Positions 11,523-24,164 of a stretch of DNA of 64,000 bases are shown in pieces. Numbering within the stretch: position 1 is the stretch's first letter; each line of letters starts with the position of its first letter. The DNA lies in NCBI GenBank assembly GCA_020091685.1, contig CM034603.1, positions 9,592,683-9,656,682 on the forward strand. The letters run 5' to 3'. Under the pieces are notes generated by a model, which ran no database searches, was not told the DNA's origin, and was given only the letters and a program-made list of their open reading frames with translations. This DNA comes from Lutjanus erythropterus (Eukaryota; Chordata; Actinopteri; Lutjaniformes; Lutjanidae). The position numbers were made by a program, and so were the translations under genes.

Positions 11523-11639
11523 GTAATGTTAGCAAGAAAACAAAAAACGAGAGCAGATATTTTTGCTGCTAACAAAAGTTTTGAGCGGTTTCTTACTCCC
11601 AGTTTGTCAGTGTATAGCCTTAGAGATTAAGTTATTTCT

Positions 11640-12582
11640 CCACTTGTTTTTAAGCTAGCTAGCTAGCAAACACATTGGTCATTAGAAAAAAAACCTGTTA
11701 GCATTATTTATGCATAACTATATGTTCATCCACTTTAGATTGCAGTATGTAACTGTACTGTTGTGTGTTTGTATCACTGCAAAATTATCTAATGCTAAAC
11801 AAAGTGAGGTGAATGTGATGAATTTAGTTATAAAGTTATAAAATAAAAAAGCTTAATAATAAAAGGTAACTACAATACTTACTGGTACTCTTTGAACATT
11901 TCAAAACCATGAGCATTAAATTGTAACTGATATACTTGTTCTGGTACTGACTGAAACTGCCTAAATGGACTATAAATGAAATCCTTATGGTTAAAGTTAT
12001 GTGGTTTTTTTTTTATTCTTTTAATTCTTTTTCACATAATTCATTAAAAACCAAAGGCAACTTGTTCCAGGGAGAATGAAGACACACTCTGTTCTGAGTG
12101 TTGTGAGTAACCTCACCAAAAAGACTCAGGTTACAAAAATTCTAACAAAATATGCTTTGAATGTGAATAAAGAAGTTCACTTGTTGTTATTTCTCTAGGA
12201 AGCAAAATCTTTTTGGAGCTCAAACTCGAAAACAGCACAAAATAATAAAATATGAATGTGCACAGACCATTGTTGGTCTGATAAACCTTTTCAGTAAATA
12301 ATAATTTACCAAAAATTTGGTCAAATTTGTGGAAAAGTTGTAGTGATTGGACAAAATTGCAAGGTCATGCAGAATTCATGGGAATTGATTGAATTTGCGT
12401 TAATTGTTGGGATCACAACCTCCTGGAGGGACAAATTATTGAAGGGATCCCTACAGAGAGACTTTTTTGTTAAATATGAAAATATCAGGAGAGGAGCAAG
12501 ACAGAGGTCAGACATCAGAGAAGCACTGGCAAGAAATGGCAGGCAAATCAGGTTTTTCCACACCAAACTGGGATAACATCAC
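11640..12582. other. AT-rich intron sequence with unclassified old repeat
   Basis: Presumed 5'UTR intron of rnf212b. The stretch 12310-12570 (aaaattgcaaggtcatgcag, catgggaattgattgaattt) reads like a dispersed fish repeat, but I cannot assign a family. Open frames here have no splice or codon support. Confidence 0.3.
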
Positions 12583-12805
12583 TTTATTGTGATGTTGGAG
12601 CAGGACAGGACCTTTCCCAAACCGTTGCCACAAAGTTGAAACCACATGATTGCCTCAAAGATCCTTGTCTGCTGTAGCATTAAAATTGTTCCATAATTTG
12701 TTCTAAGGGAGCCCATATCAGGAAAAACAATTACTGCTGTAAGCCTGTAGATAAGTACACAAAAATATGTGACAAGGGTGTCCACATACTTATAGTCATA
12801 TGCTG
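12583..12805. mobile_element. Tc1/mariner-like remnant
   Basis: It contains cccaaaccgttgccacaaag, ctgtagcattaaaattgttc and gggtgtccacatacttatag, all text of a common fish Tc1-like element whose end normally reads 'gtgtccacatacttttggcc'. Only end-proximal parts are left, in MITE form, with no transposase. Confidence 0.6.
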
Positions 12806-12885
12806 TAATATGTAATGTTATATAATCACATATGTATTATAATCTTGTGTTTGTTTACAAAGAAGAAAACCCACAGGACAAAAAA

Positions 12886-15800
12886 ATGGACTGGTTCCAC
12901 TGTAATCAGTGCTTCACAAGAAGAGGGTCGAAGTTTGCTGTATCCAGCTGTGGCCACATCTGCTGTGACGCATGCATCCAATCTAGTAAGACAATTATAT
13001 ACTATCTGCTCTGCATGCTGAGTAGATTTTCCTCCATTTTTTTAATTATAACTATTGAACATCATGGTTCAGATGACACAGGGTCTGGCTACTCATGCCT
13101 CTTGTGATGTTTGTTTTTTTGTCCCCACAGAGCAGTGCAGCGTATGTGGGGCCAGCTGCAGTTACCTGCCCATCACAGATGAGGTTTGTGAGTCTGACAT
13201 CTTCACTGTTGCTTACTGTTTAATGGCACCCATTGATAGAGAAGTGTAGAAATCAAGTTTGCGATTGTCACATGGCTGCCCCCATATTGGGGATGTCACC
13301 ATCCACTAATAAACAATACAATGTGCATTGAGAGTTTCTGATTTCACTACAAAATTGACAAACTGACCTTAATTCTGATTTTCATGGAAGTTACTTGATG
13401 GAATTACATTCAGTTACTGGGGGTGATTGAGCTCTATGCCACACTAAAGTTCCTCAGGAACATGCAGGCTCCCATCTATGAACAGGCAATCGAGTGTAGT
13501 TATTCAGAATTTCAGCCTTTGTGAGTTTTATTTTTTTATGTGTCAGTGTCTAAGTGAATAAATTAAGAGATGAACTAAGTTTTGTTTTGGTTCTGTCTGT
13601 CAAGCTTGAATGACATGTTTTATGAGTAGCTGAGGCAACAGCTGCTGCTTGTTGTCAAAGCTGTATGGTTGTATTTTTGCTTAATAGGGAAGAATATGTC
13701 CTTTTGTTAATTTATTGGACGAAGCAACTTAATGTGGCAAACTTGCAGCTGGCACACATCTCCCAGTTGAAACAGGGCCCAAAGATTAAAGGTAGAGAAA
13801 TTTACATTTTGAAGAAACTCACAAAAGCTGAAATTTACTCTTGGTGTTGCCTGTTCATAGATTAAAGCCTGTATGCCCCAGTGGAAGTTGTGGCTATTCA
13901 GAAGGTTAATGTTTTGGCATAGAGCTGATTAGATCGCCCCATCAGTTCAGACTTAAGTGAGTTACAGGAGATTTTGTAGTGAAATTGTCATCACCCATTA
14001 GGGCTGGGTACCAAACTTTTCTGGCAACGACTGAATTGTTTGTATTTGAATTGTATTGAAAAATGCCATTCAATACCAAATTTTGATACCTAAGAACCAA
14101 ATCTCATCAGCGTCAGTGAGCTGTTAAGCATCTAGCTTTGCTTGTACCAAGATCTAATAATGCTGGTGATTGGCTGTCTAATGTTAGACGTCATAGAGGC
14201 ATGCAGCAAAAACACCACAAGACGTGGTCCTTCAACAGCGTCATTCTTTAAAGTGAGTAAATGTACTGTAATGTGTGATGCAATTTTCATCTTAAAAATA
14301 TTTTTGAAAGAAAATTGTATTGTTTACAAGCAGATCTTGACCTCCCCATTGTGAAGAAATACACCAATGAGGTTTCTATGTTTCTATACCTGTGATGCCA
14401 CCAACAAAGAGTGACCTCATTTTTCAACATATTGTATCTGCACAAATTTTCTGTTTCAGATGAAGCCACAGGAAAAGTTGTTTTTCAAGGACTCTCTGCA
14501 GCTCATCCAATCACGGCTGGAGCACATTTCACAGGTCTGTCTCCTCTGTGCAGCGTTCACCCTGAGCTCCCTCGCTGCTGCTCTTATTAATTGCTATACT
14601 AGGATGTTAAATGTCAGAGCAGTCTGTCAAGTAATAACAGTGAGTCTTCCAACAAGAGGTTGCTTCAGTTGGAGTGACAGTTGACAAGATTAAAAGCGTT
14701 ACTTTAGGATCGCAACAAGATCGTAGCTCTAATCCAAAAACCAAAGTTGATTCACATAATACAAATATTTGATTGTGAGGTGTTCATGCTCCACAGATTG
14801 CACTTTTTCAGCGATCACAGATGGACAGAGTCACAGCGCACTTCAAGCATGAGTCTGCTGAACTGGAAAGGCGTCTGAAGGAAGTGACTGAGCAGTATTA
14901 CAGGTGATTGTAAAGCGAAACTTCACCCAAGGTTTTCACCCAAAAGTGGGCAAAGGGGCAGAAAGGGTGTGTGGGGAGGGGGTGTGGATGTGTGAGGCAG
15001 GAGTTTCTCAGTGAAGTGGGCAGCACACCTCTGATTAAAGCTTGTTAACATCATTTTATATACTGATTTCGTCACATAAATTAGTCCTAACCGGTCGTCT
15101 GTATGTCAGCATTGGCCTTGTAATGTTCAGGATGATTCAAAACAGTAGGTGGCATGTTTACCCATTTTCAACCCATGAAATGTCAATATTAACACCAGCG
15201 TTATGGCGCAGTCACACATGCGCGTTCACGTCAACTCTTTGTGTGGAATTCAGCTGTGTGGAATTTTGACAGGCAAAGTTTCGGCCTCAACCAACAGCAA
15301 AAACGTGTGTCATTCGCCTCAGCAGGCGATGGCCAATCCCCTGCATCCGCATATGTGTGACCGTGCCCTTAATGTGTTTCATCACAGTACAATTATATCA
15401 TTTAGTTTCCAGTTGGGCTGCATGATTCTTGCTAAATCACAATTTTTCTCCTTAAGAGTTGGGGTCACAATTCTCCCACACAATTCTTATTTTTTCAACA
15501 AAAACATTTATTGCCCTCCTAGACAATCAAGTAAAAAAACACGTGGCCCTGACCTAAATGTAGCATACATCAAAGTGCCAGACTTAAACTTGCAAATCTC
15601 TTGTAACAAAAAATACATCACTTCTCTTTTTCTGAGCTTGCACAGATTTTTACGATTAAGCGTGCAGCCCTAGTTTATAGTTCACAAATCACATTCACGT
15701 AAGTTTTCAGTACCTCTTCAATATCTGTTATTTTTCCTCTATGGCTGTGTAAATAAAACCCTCTATTACAACGCTATTCTTCTACTGTCTGTTATCACAA

Positions 15801-17893
15801 GGCAAGTCTGCGAGCTGAAAAGAGAGAACACTGACTTAAAAAAGCAGCTTTCAGAGCTGAAAAGACAGACTGCTGAGATGAAAAAGCCACTTTCTCAGAG
15901 GAGGGTAAGTGTTCCAAAAGTCAAAGAAAGAAAAAATTTCAGTGTCAAAAATGCCAGTGTTCAGCTAATTCAGCCTGCACACTTTCTGCTACAGGTTTCT
16001 TCAGCACAGATGCAAATAGACGGGTAAAACCATTTACATAACTGGGGCCTCATTTATAAAATGGACTTTTACTTATACAAAAAACTTGAGTGACTTTCTC
16101 GCTAGTTATGTAGGGATATTGCATTACAGGATGCATATGTGCCCATGGTGAACTTTGCATCACTTTTATGAAAAATGTGATGGGATTTATCAAGTAAAGA
16201 TGTCAGGAATTAATAGTGACACACTCCCAATCTACATTTGGCTTTGTCTGCTGACCCACTATTCAGTCCACTGAAAAGTCCTCTCCTCCAAATCTCTTAA
16301 CTTATTGTAAGGAGGGTGCTGTCAATTCTAAGTTAATTTGAGATTTATATCACAGGTGCTTAAGTTATAAATTTTCTTCTCAGAACCTGCTAATGCTCAG
16401 TATCTTTTATGAAACGAACTTAAGCACACTGTCAGAGAAGATATTAAGATCAAGTACAAATCTAAGAGCAATTTTATAAATGAAGCCCCAGGATTCAACA
16501 AACATTCTAGTATTGAGATTTTTTTTAAATGATCTGAGCAATAACTGTTTCTCTCGTGTACACAGTAGTACTCGGCGGGTGTCTCTCCCTGTGGCCATCA
16601 CCTCCCCAGGTAAACCCAGTGATTTAAATTGTTATAGTTAATGTTTTTAGTGTTGGTGGCTCATTTCAGATTTTTTTCAGTCAAGTTGTTGACGGGCGTG
16701 TGCATGTCTTCTTTTACCAGTTACTCCTCGTTCAAGAGCCATGAGGTATGTAGGACACCGTCGTGCTTTAGCGGACTTCATGATTTATTTGTGACATCAT
16801 CACATATCTACACTTTATGAAAGGACTGCACAATATTTTCTGCTTAAAGATGTTGTCTTTTATCTTAGTCACTTAGGTTCAGCAGAACTGCACGAGTGGG
16901 CCAGAGACAGACGTCCCAGTCTGTCCTCCCTCACAGTAAGTCTTGGAGTTATACTATTATATTGGCTCCACGTAATGTTTTGTAGGCCTGAATGTTATGA
17001 TGTCAAAAACTAAAGTACATTTAAAAAAAAAACAACAAATAACTGAAAATACAAAATATATACACATCTATTCTTTTTTCATGCTTTAGTCAGCATGATT
17101 ACAGTTTGTCAATACGAAATCTTAATCTATGGTTAACTTCTGTAAATATGTAGCTTTTACTGCAGCTTTCCAGGAAGTTTCATCTCACTGTCTTGCTCAG
17201 TGGATGGATTTTGTTCTGTAGTTACAGAGATGCTGTCTCCTTACACTTATGAAGATAATGAAATATGGTTGAAACATTCAGTGGAAGCAAGCAAGTGGAC
17301 CTTTAGTCAACATGTGTTTTGGCAGACTGTATTTTCCATTTTTCTTTTCATGGTCAGTGATAATTAAACGTTCATAGGCCCTCAGTAATACCCATTAAAT
17401 ATTCAATTATACTTATTCCACAGCTTTTTAGAAATTGAAGATGGTTTTAACTTTTGTTACATGAAATAAATGAAACTCTACTTCTGTTTTTGTCAGACTC
17501 CTGGATCAGTGACCTCTGCTTCTAGCCACAGTTCCTTGCACGAACATGTTCATAGTAAGTGTGGTTGCAAACAAGTCTACCATTGGTTCTGTAATTAAAC
17601 AGGATACACTTTACACTATATTATAATGAGAAATTAAATGCTTTCTATCCTTAATCAAAATCTTTTCCCCTCTTTGTTATGAACAGGAACTTCCTCATCC
17701 TATAGCACTCCTACAAGGTAAGAAATGCTTTCCAAGTAATGTCTGTCATGAAACATTGTATCACGTTTGTGAATTTTCTTGATGGGAAGATTTTCTCTTG
17801 TAATTGCTAAATCAGTCCATTTCTGTCATCCTCAGAACTCAGCGTCAGACTCCAGTTTATGAGTGGTTTATCAATACAGTCACCCATGCGTGA
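12886..17893 (+). CDS. rnf212b: RNF212B, RING-finger meiotic crossover protein
   Basis: Predicted 249 aa. Coding exons: 12886-12985, 13131-13183, 14460-14534, 14797-14903, 15802-15904, 15995-16023, 16566-16609, 16721-16745, 16869-16935, 17497-17554, 17687-17717, 17836-17893; the sum is exactly 750 nt. The start [10 protein letters not shown] is identical to human RNF212B in its first ten residues. A RING finger spans residues 1-50 ([17 protein letters not shown]), followed by KPQEKLFFK, a coiled coil (about 75-145) and a serine-rich tail with TSP/TPR motifs. The family is a SUMO/ubiquitin-type E3 that marks crossover sites on the synaptonemal complex. The gene lies tail to tail with homez, as in mammals. 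The tail is shorter than the human one, ending [14 protein letters not shown]. Introns carry several MITEs. Confidence 0.9.
14002..14100. repeat. Fragment of a 'gggctgggtacc' fish repeat
   Basis: agggctgggtaccaaactttt followed by ccattcaataccaaattttg matches the text of a common teleost repeat. It lies in rnf212b intron 2. Confidence 0.4.
15413..15673. mobile_element. MITE with 'gggctgca' ends in rnf212b intron 4
   Basis: The left end ttgggctgcatgattcttgc is mirrored by the right end acgattaagcgtgcagccct. A short non-coding element of about 260 bases. Confidence 0.5.
16043..16490. mobile_element. MITE with 20-bp near-perfect inverted ends in rnf212b intron 6
   Basis: The left end tggggcctcatttataaaat and the right end attttataaatgaagcccca pair at 19 of 20 positions. 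The interior is non-coding. The well-preserved termini suggest a fairly young copy. Confidence 0.65.
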
Positions 17894-19708
17894 ATGAAAT
17901 GCCCCCTGGGGCCATTTTTGTCAGTTAAGTTCATAGGACTGTTACGTCTTTGTTGGAGATAAAATGTTGTTTTTGTTCAGAGACAGTTGGCAGCAGTGTA
18001 TTGTTGAGAGCAGGTACTTAATAATTGTTATATTTGATATAGATGTTATACTGATGTTAATTAACCTATTACATTATCTTACTGCTCACTAGTTGGCTCG
18101 TGGTCATCTATTTTTTGGCAATACATTTTTCACCAGAAATATATACAAGCATAGTTTCTGCAGATTAATTTCACAGCCTCTTGCTTTTTGTTCACAACAA
18201 AGAATTTACACTGATGTAAAAAATAAATTTGATCAGTCAGAATCAGTTGTCATTGTCAATCAGAGTCATTACAGCACACACACAAAAAAACATTGCTTGC
18301 ACACATGATTATAAAGGCAAATCCTTTACTGGTTTCCAGTGACACAGTTGTGCAAATGGTAACAGGAAAAATACATTGAAAACATCTGCAAAGGAAGACA
18401 ATAATTGTTATGGACATTTACCCACAATATGACACTCGCATTAACTTTTCATTACTAGTTGAATGACAAAACACAGTGATGCACAGTGCTTTACCAATAT
18501 TCTGATCAGCTAAACTTTGTCCATAAATTTCTAATTAACTAAACTGTGACTCCATTTAAAGCCCACATCACCCCAGTAGGTTAACTAAGAAGTACTATAG
18601 AGTATGTAGATTTTTGAAATTATAACCTGAACGTATAATGTTTGTGCTATAATTTATGATCCGATTTAACAGAAACAGATTTATTTCCTTTGGATTCAAA
18701 CCCTTTGCTACTTATGCAGTACACGGACTCCCATCAGTTATCTTATCTAATGTGTCTATATTATAAGCCATCAAGTCACACCCTACACCTATTAAGACAA
18801 GAGATGTAAAAATACTGACTGAATCAATGAGTGCAAATCAAAACTGAAATTGGCAATTCTGACATCTGTATGTTGATGTGGTTGCTGCTTTCTCAGTACT
18901 GTAAGTCTTTATTGTAAAAAAAAAAAAAAAAAAGTACAATTCAATGCAAAGACTAGCAAAGCATTCAAATAATAAATCAAGTGTTACAGCAGAGCGTCAA
19001 AAAGAGAACTGGGAAATGTGTTTCAGAAATGTGCTGTGGACAGTAGTAGAATAAGATGCATCTTGCCCTTTTCAAAAGGCAACTGATTTCAGTGTTAATG
19101 AATCAAGAATGACACTGTTAAGTTTGAAATCAGAATCTGTGAAAGAATTGAATTTAATGAATGTTATCGCAGCAGGCTCTAAAACCAAAGTGCAAGATGT
19201 CAATTTAAAGTGTACATGTCCAGTGTGCTTTTCATGACAAGGAATTATTGGCTGTAAAGGAATGATTACACACAGTGATCAGTCAACAAATTCATCAACA
19301 GACATTTTTCGGGAGCAGTTACTCTGCTATACTCAGGTACCAAAAGTACAACCTGTTTAAATTATACTTCTACAATAGCATACTAAAAAATCTGAAGTAA
19401 TGATATCTAAACAAAAATAATAAGCTCAGAAAATATAGCAAACCAGTGTACAAGTTACTGTCCTATTTACAGCAACACAGGCAGCACAATTATAATTCAA
19501 GTCCAAATATATTAGGATAAGCATGAAATGCAGCATATATAAAAAACGCAAACCTCACTTTGGGCTTGTACTAGGAAGACTGGATGTTACAAACCTGCCT
19601 CAATTAAAGCAATTTAAACCAAAGTAACTATGCTTGTTGATGCGAAGGATTTGAGGAGCACACTCCACCAACTTTTCATAAATGTTCTCCAAGTCTGGTT
19701 CCAGTGTC
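17894..19708. other. Convergent 3' flanks of rnf212b and homez
   Basis: Stop codons face each other at 17893 and 19709. The sequence is AT-rich and non-coding. A run of 18 A beside tctttattgt at 18907-18935 gives, on the minus strand, an AATAAA that could end a long homez 3'UTR. No other gene is seen. Confidence 0.4.
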
Positions 19709-21703
19709 TTAATCAGCAACAACAGGTTCTTGCTCAGTCTCCCCAGCATCCTGAGCTGCAAACCAATCTCTCACTTGCTGGTAGCTCATTCTGGATTTCT
19801 TGCATAGAGTGTCAAGGTCTTTTTCAAACAGAGAGCCCGTTGAAAGGTAATACGTTACCAATGGCTGGATATCAGGGGAATCCGTACTGGCAGCATTCGC
19901 TTGAGATTTTCGTTTGCGGCTACCCCCAACCTTATGAGATGTCCCAGAGCCACTTCCGTTAGTTAAACCACTGCTACTTTGCTGGGCTGCAAGTTCTGCT
20001 AAGAACTGGTCACGGACCCCCTTCACCCAGCGCAGCTGACCGTTTTTAACAGCATACCGCGTGTCCCCAAACCACTGAATCACATCTGCACGGGGTAAAC
20101 CTGTGAGCTTAACCAGTTCAGTGTAATCTTCACTCTTGGGCCATTGGCAGCGCAAGAAGTGCTGCTTTAGTACATCCAACTGCTCCTTGGTCTTTCTTGG
20201 TCGCCCTGCAGGAGTGAGGGCAGGCGATGTGGATGAGGAAGCCCCTGAGACGCACGAGAGAGTTTGTGAGGGACTGGCTTTGGCTGAGTGGGCTGACTTC
20301 TTTGATGTGCTGATGCTCTTTGAAAACGGTTTATTGGGCGAGGCAGTCAGTGGTGGGCTGCCAGAGGGGGAAGAGTAGGGAGAGCATTTTAATGTATATG
20401 ACGTTCCCTGTGGAACATCTGGCTCAGTCTTGCAGGTCAGTTGCAAGGGTTGTTCTTCACTTTGTTCCTCATCTTTAATACTGTCCCCATCACCAGAAAG
20501 TTCCTCCACAACATCATACCCTTCTGTGTCAATGGCTCTTTCCCCAAATGCTTCCAGGCTGTTTGACAAAAAGGTCTGAAAGAAATGTGAATTTCTAATC
20601 CCATTGCTACGGGCTCCCTCTGGGCCCTTCACCCCATTTAGCTGACGAGTCTTTTGAGTAGTAAGTGGAAGAGGTTGAGTTTGTTGATCATGTTTACCTC
20701 CAACTGCAGTATTTGTAGAGTAGTTCTGGGCTGCTGCCAGGCTTCCTCGGCCAACCCTAAGCTGGTACCGGCTGTCACTGAACCATTTACGAATGTCGTT
20801 ACGGCTCAGCCCAGTTTCTTCCTGTAAACGTCTAAGCTCTGCCTCTGCAGGCCAGTTCTCTCTCAGAAAGCTCTTTCGTAGGGCAGCGAGCTGAGCTTTA
20901 GACTTTTTGTAACGCCCGTGACGGTGCTGTTGTGTAGATGACTCTGAAAGGTCAAGGGAGACATCAGCTGCTGTGCTTGCTGGTGTGTCCGCTGGTGGAC
21001 GGTAGAAATATGAATCCTGAGGAGGTGGAAGGGTGGAACTGAAACACGGGGCAGTGGGTTTGGCTGGTTTATAGGAATCTGGTGATTCACACTTTGGTTT
21101 CTTCTTCTGCGGGGTGAGGCTGGAGAGGGCACCCTCTAATTCACTGCTATCGTTATCCTCAATTACCAGTTCCTCGTAACTTTTGCTCTTCGGTGTTTTG
21201 GTTTCCTCATTTGTTTCAGTAGAGTCGTCATAAAGCTCAGGCACGGCCAGCTTCCGTCGTGTCTCCTCTATCTCCTCTGAGGACCAGCTGATACCATATT
21301 TGATTCTCTGCACCATAAACCACACCTTAACTTTGTCCAGCGGCAAGGCACATACCCGAGCCAGGGTGCTGACCTCACGGGATGTTGGGTATGGAAATAA
21401 GTTAAAGGCTTGGACCAGCTCTGGGATTGTGTCAAGTTCACGGGTTTGATCCGACTGTGTCCATACCAATTTCAGTCCCTCTGACACTAGAGGCAGGCAC
21501 ACAACAGAGTTGTGGTTGGTGGTGAAACTAGCCACACCGCTTGCGTTACTTTCAGCTGAGCTGGCAGAGTGGTGCAAATCCTTGGAGGAGTGTTTAACTT
21601 CAAGCTTTTCTTCACATTCTGTCTTTGTTACTTTCCCCTCAAAAGGCTCCTTCATGCCCATAAGAAGTCCATTTCTGCCATTATGTTCACCGTAGGTCGC
21701 CAT
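19709..21703 (-). CDS. homez: HOMEZ, homeobox and leucine zipper transcription factor
   Basis: A single open exon of 664 aa, matching the intronless coding region of HOMEZ. Homeodomain-like segments: about 74-136 (DKVKVWFMVQRIKYGISW), 264-318 (LSRNDIRKWFSDSRYQL), 499-556 (LPRADVIQWFGDTRYAV) and a C-terminal one at about 608-652 (MSYQQVRDWFAAQD). Each keeps the W-F core of recognition helix 3. Acidic stretches (about 160-190, 400-420) and a basic SRKRKS motif at 595-600, a likely nuclear signal, lie between. The start is the first in-frame ATG after a minus-strand acceptor (ttctcttctag, near 21732). The reading frame is fully intact. It is convergent with rnf212b, as in mammals. Confidence 0.93.
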   Translation of the reverse strand: MATYGEHNGRNGLLMGMKEPFEGKVTKTECEEKLEVKHSSKDLHHSASSAESNASGVASFTTNHNSVVCLPLVSEGLKLVWTQSDQTRELDTIPELVQAFNLFPYPTSREVSTLARVCALPLDKVKVWFMVQRIKYGISWSSEEIEETRRKLAVPELYDDSTETNEETKTPKSKSYEELVIEDNDSSELEGALSSLTPQKKKPKCESPDSYKPAKPTAPCFSSTLPPPQDSYFYRPPADTPASTAADVSLDLSESSTQQHRHGRYKKSKAQLAALRKSFLRENWPAEAELRRLQEETGLSRNDIRKWFSDSRYQLRVGRGSLAAAQNYSTNTAVGGKHDQQTQPLPLTTQKTRQLNGVKGPEGARSNGIRNSHFFQTFLSNSLEAFGERAIDTEGYDVVEELSGDGDSIKDEEQSEEQPLQLTCKTEPDVPQGTSYTLKCSPYSSPSGSPPLTASPNKPFSKSISTSKKSAHSAKASPSQTLSCVSGASSSTSPALTPAGRPRKTKEQLDVLKQHFLRCQWPKSEDYTELVKLTGLPRADVIQWFGDTRYAVKNGQLRWVKGVRDQFLAELAAQQSSSGLTNGSGSGTSHKVGGSRKRKSQANAASTDSPDIQPLVTYYLSTGSLFEKDLDTLCKKSRMSYQQVRDWFAAQDAGETEQEPVVAD

Positions 21704-22958
21704 CTGGGATAGAAAATAGACTCTTTCACCTAGAAGAGAAACAAAAACACTGATGTAGTTTATGTTTTTTCATCTAGCGTCAACTACCAAACTACTATCA
21801 CTTTACAGATAAGGTCCCTGTAAGGAGAGGAAAAGTTTAATCTGAGGAGTACAGACTATGATGTTTAAGAACTTTCTGTTCTCATTCATTCTCAAAGTCA
21901 ATTATCTGACAGCTGTTTCCCCTCCCCCATCTACTTTGCACTCCTAATTCTGAACTCCCAATGAAACTAGTCGTATACATGGCCCAGACTGGGATCCCCT
22001 CCCCCAAAGTGTGGTGACTGACTTTTGTTTTGTGTGAGTGGGGGGACTGGTCGCAAAGGGTGGGAGCATGGGCAATGGGGATCTATGAGAAATCCATCAC
22101 AGTCTACTTTCTCACCCCTTTCCAGTCGGGCTTTGTTCCACTCCCAAGTTCTCAGCCTCCAAAGTTATGTGTAGCCTCTTCACAAAGGCAGATACCAAAA
22201 GAGAAACCTGGGGAAGGAGGAAATGAGTTTCATTAGTCATACAAAAGTCCAAACAGTATCAGATACTGCTTATGAAAATTGTTTTGAAAAACTAATTGCA
22301 GTTTGTTCTTAAGCAACAGGTGTTAAGCCAACATGTCAACTTATCATAATGGAAATGTTGGTATGGTAGTCAGAAGGTTAAATATAACGAACTGTTCATC
22401 AGATATACTTCTTGACCAGCATTTATTTGCATTTTTGTCCAAATGCAGTCATTATCTGATTATATGAATCAGGTGTTTGTAACTAATAATTGGAAAGTGT
22501 CTTACATATGATCATGTACTCATCATTTATTAGGAATTGGGGGAATTTAAGAGGAAATGTTCTTTATTTAGGAATTGTTGCGTGTTTATGTAGGAGGTTA
22601 CAACATGGCTGATTTAAGTCAGTTGAGCCACACAAGAAATTTTCAAGTGGACCAAAAAGCATTAGCAAACAATTATGAAATCACTGTATTAGTCATTCAT
22701 GACACATTGGAACCCACAGGGATGAGATCATGTGGTGGCCTCCCCAGTATTTAGTGTTTTACTTTAATGCGCTGTGAAGAGTTAACACGTAGTATTCATG
22801 TTTTAGTGTAACAAAAAGCTAGAAAAGTTGTTGTCTGTGCCAGTGGCAGTAGCAGTCCAGTGTCTCCCCCTTTATGGCGTACTAACTAAAACGGTTCACA
22901 CTGCACAGGCGCACTTCGGCGTCAGACACGCTTCAGTGAAACATAAAAATAAACTTAC

Positions 22959-23480
22959 CGAAAATGCCAAAACAGCCCTTTATCCCCGATGTCCGCTAGA
23001 GCGAAAAGAAAGCAAAAGAAACCCAGAGTTTCTCCTCTCCCACTCCGCTTTTATGGCCGAAGTTTAGAGGAAGACCAAGGAAACAATACCGTCTGTCTGT
23101 CTGTTTGACCCTTGTCTTATTTATCAAGCACCTCGACGGATTACGGTCGGGATACAAAGATGCGAGGCGACCAAGTTTGTCGCCTTTCGTAGGAGTTCAG
23201 TCGTCGGCTAAATCCTGCCGCGGATGGCTCAAATCTCTCAATCCGTGAGATTCAGGTGTGGATCAGAGTCGCCGTTACTTCGTCCCCCTCGGTCCATCCG
23301 TTGTTGCTTTTGTTCTTTAACTGAGAAGTGTTTTCCCTGTCCGGCCAGATCGAGGCGAGGCGGAGCTGAGGACCAGGAAGCCCAGAAGGCCCAACCGACT
23401 CTCCCACAGTGACGGCGGGGTGGGTGTGCCAGTCTGGGAGAGCAGGCCATGGATTGGAGGGAGGAGGCGCCTGTATAATA
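22959..23480 (-). promoter_or_regulatory. homez: homez 5'UTR exon and CpG-rich promoter
   Basis: On the minus strand a strong donor (TTTTCG|GTAAGT) sits at 22959/22958, which would splice over a 1.2-kb intron to the homez exon beginning near 21732. The interval 22900-23480 is GC- and CpG-rich compared with its surroundings, as expected of a vertebrate promoter island. The open frames within it show no family match. Confidence 0.55.
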
Positions 23481-23539
23481 AATCCGTGGCAGTAGGCTAA
23501 ACATTTTCACGTCAACCACCCACCAGTTCCCCCCACCCC

Positions 23540-24160
23540 CTCAAAATCAGGCCCACAAACATCTGATGTGATTATGAGCAGGAATCATCATGTTGTTACA
23601 TTAAAGCACTGAATTTATCCTACTTCTACTGTCCCAACTTAGAACAATAAATAACAGGAGTTTAATCATTTTAAATAAATAGCTGTAATTACATTAACCC
23701 TCCCATGGACCAACTTTGAGCTTCGCAGTTATCAGTCCAGAGGTCTACCTACCACTGAGGACACTATACGGTATCTGGAAATATGGACATTATACCAACA
23801 AGGGAGAAATTACATTCTGCATTTTAAAAATGGGCACAACATTGCATTTTATAGACAGATTCCATAAATTTCCATACTCCATATATTTAAATTGAATCAC
23901 TTTTTGGCCAACAAATAATTAAATAGACAAGATGTTTTGGCCTTTTTACTGGCCGTATAGAGAAGGCTTTGAAACTAAAGGCATAATATGCAGCATTTTC
24001 TAAAACAGTGTATTGACTCATAAACATAATCAGTGTCAGTCATCACCTATGACCTAATATTGGTATCGGTATTGACAAAGCATGAGACTCAACAGTCAAC
24101 TATCTTTCTGATGCATTTACGAACAGCTTGGACAAATCAGAATAGGACTTACAGAACTTA
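23540..24160. other. Intergenic DNA, nothing recognised
   Basis: AT-rich spacer between homez and a Tc1 relic. No splice-supported ORF and no clear repeat ends. Confidence 0.4.
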
Positions 24161-24164
24161 CTTA

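Noticed and set aside
11640-12570. Coding exon of rnf212b upstream of 12886
   Set aside because: The family protein begins MDWFHCNQC at 12886, so upstream exons can only be untranslated.
13665-13865. Open frame in rnf212b intron 2 with a GT-like end near 13790
   Set aside because: The neighbouring exons join in phase 0 to give the family sequence (PITDE-MKPQEK) without it.
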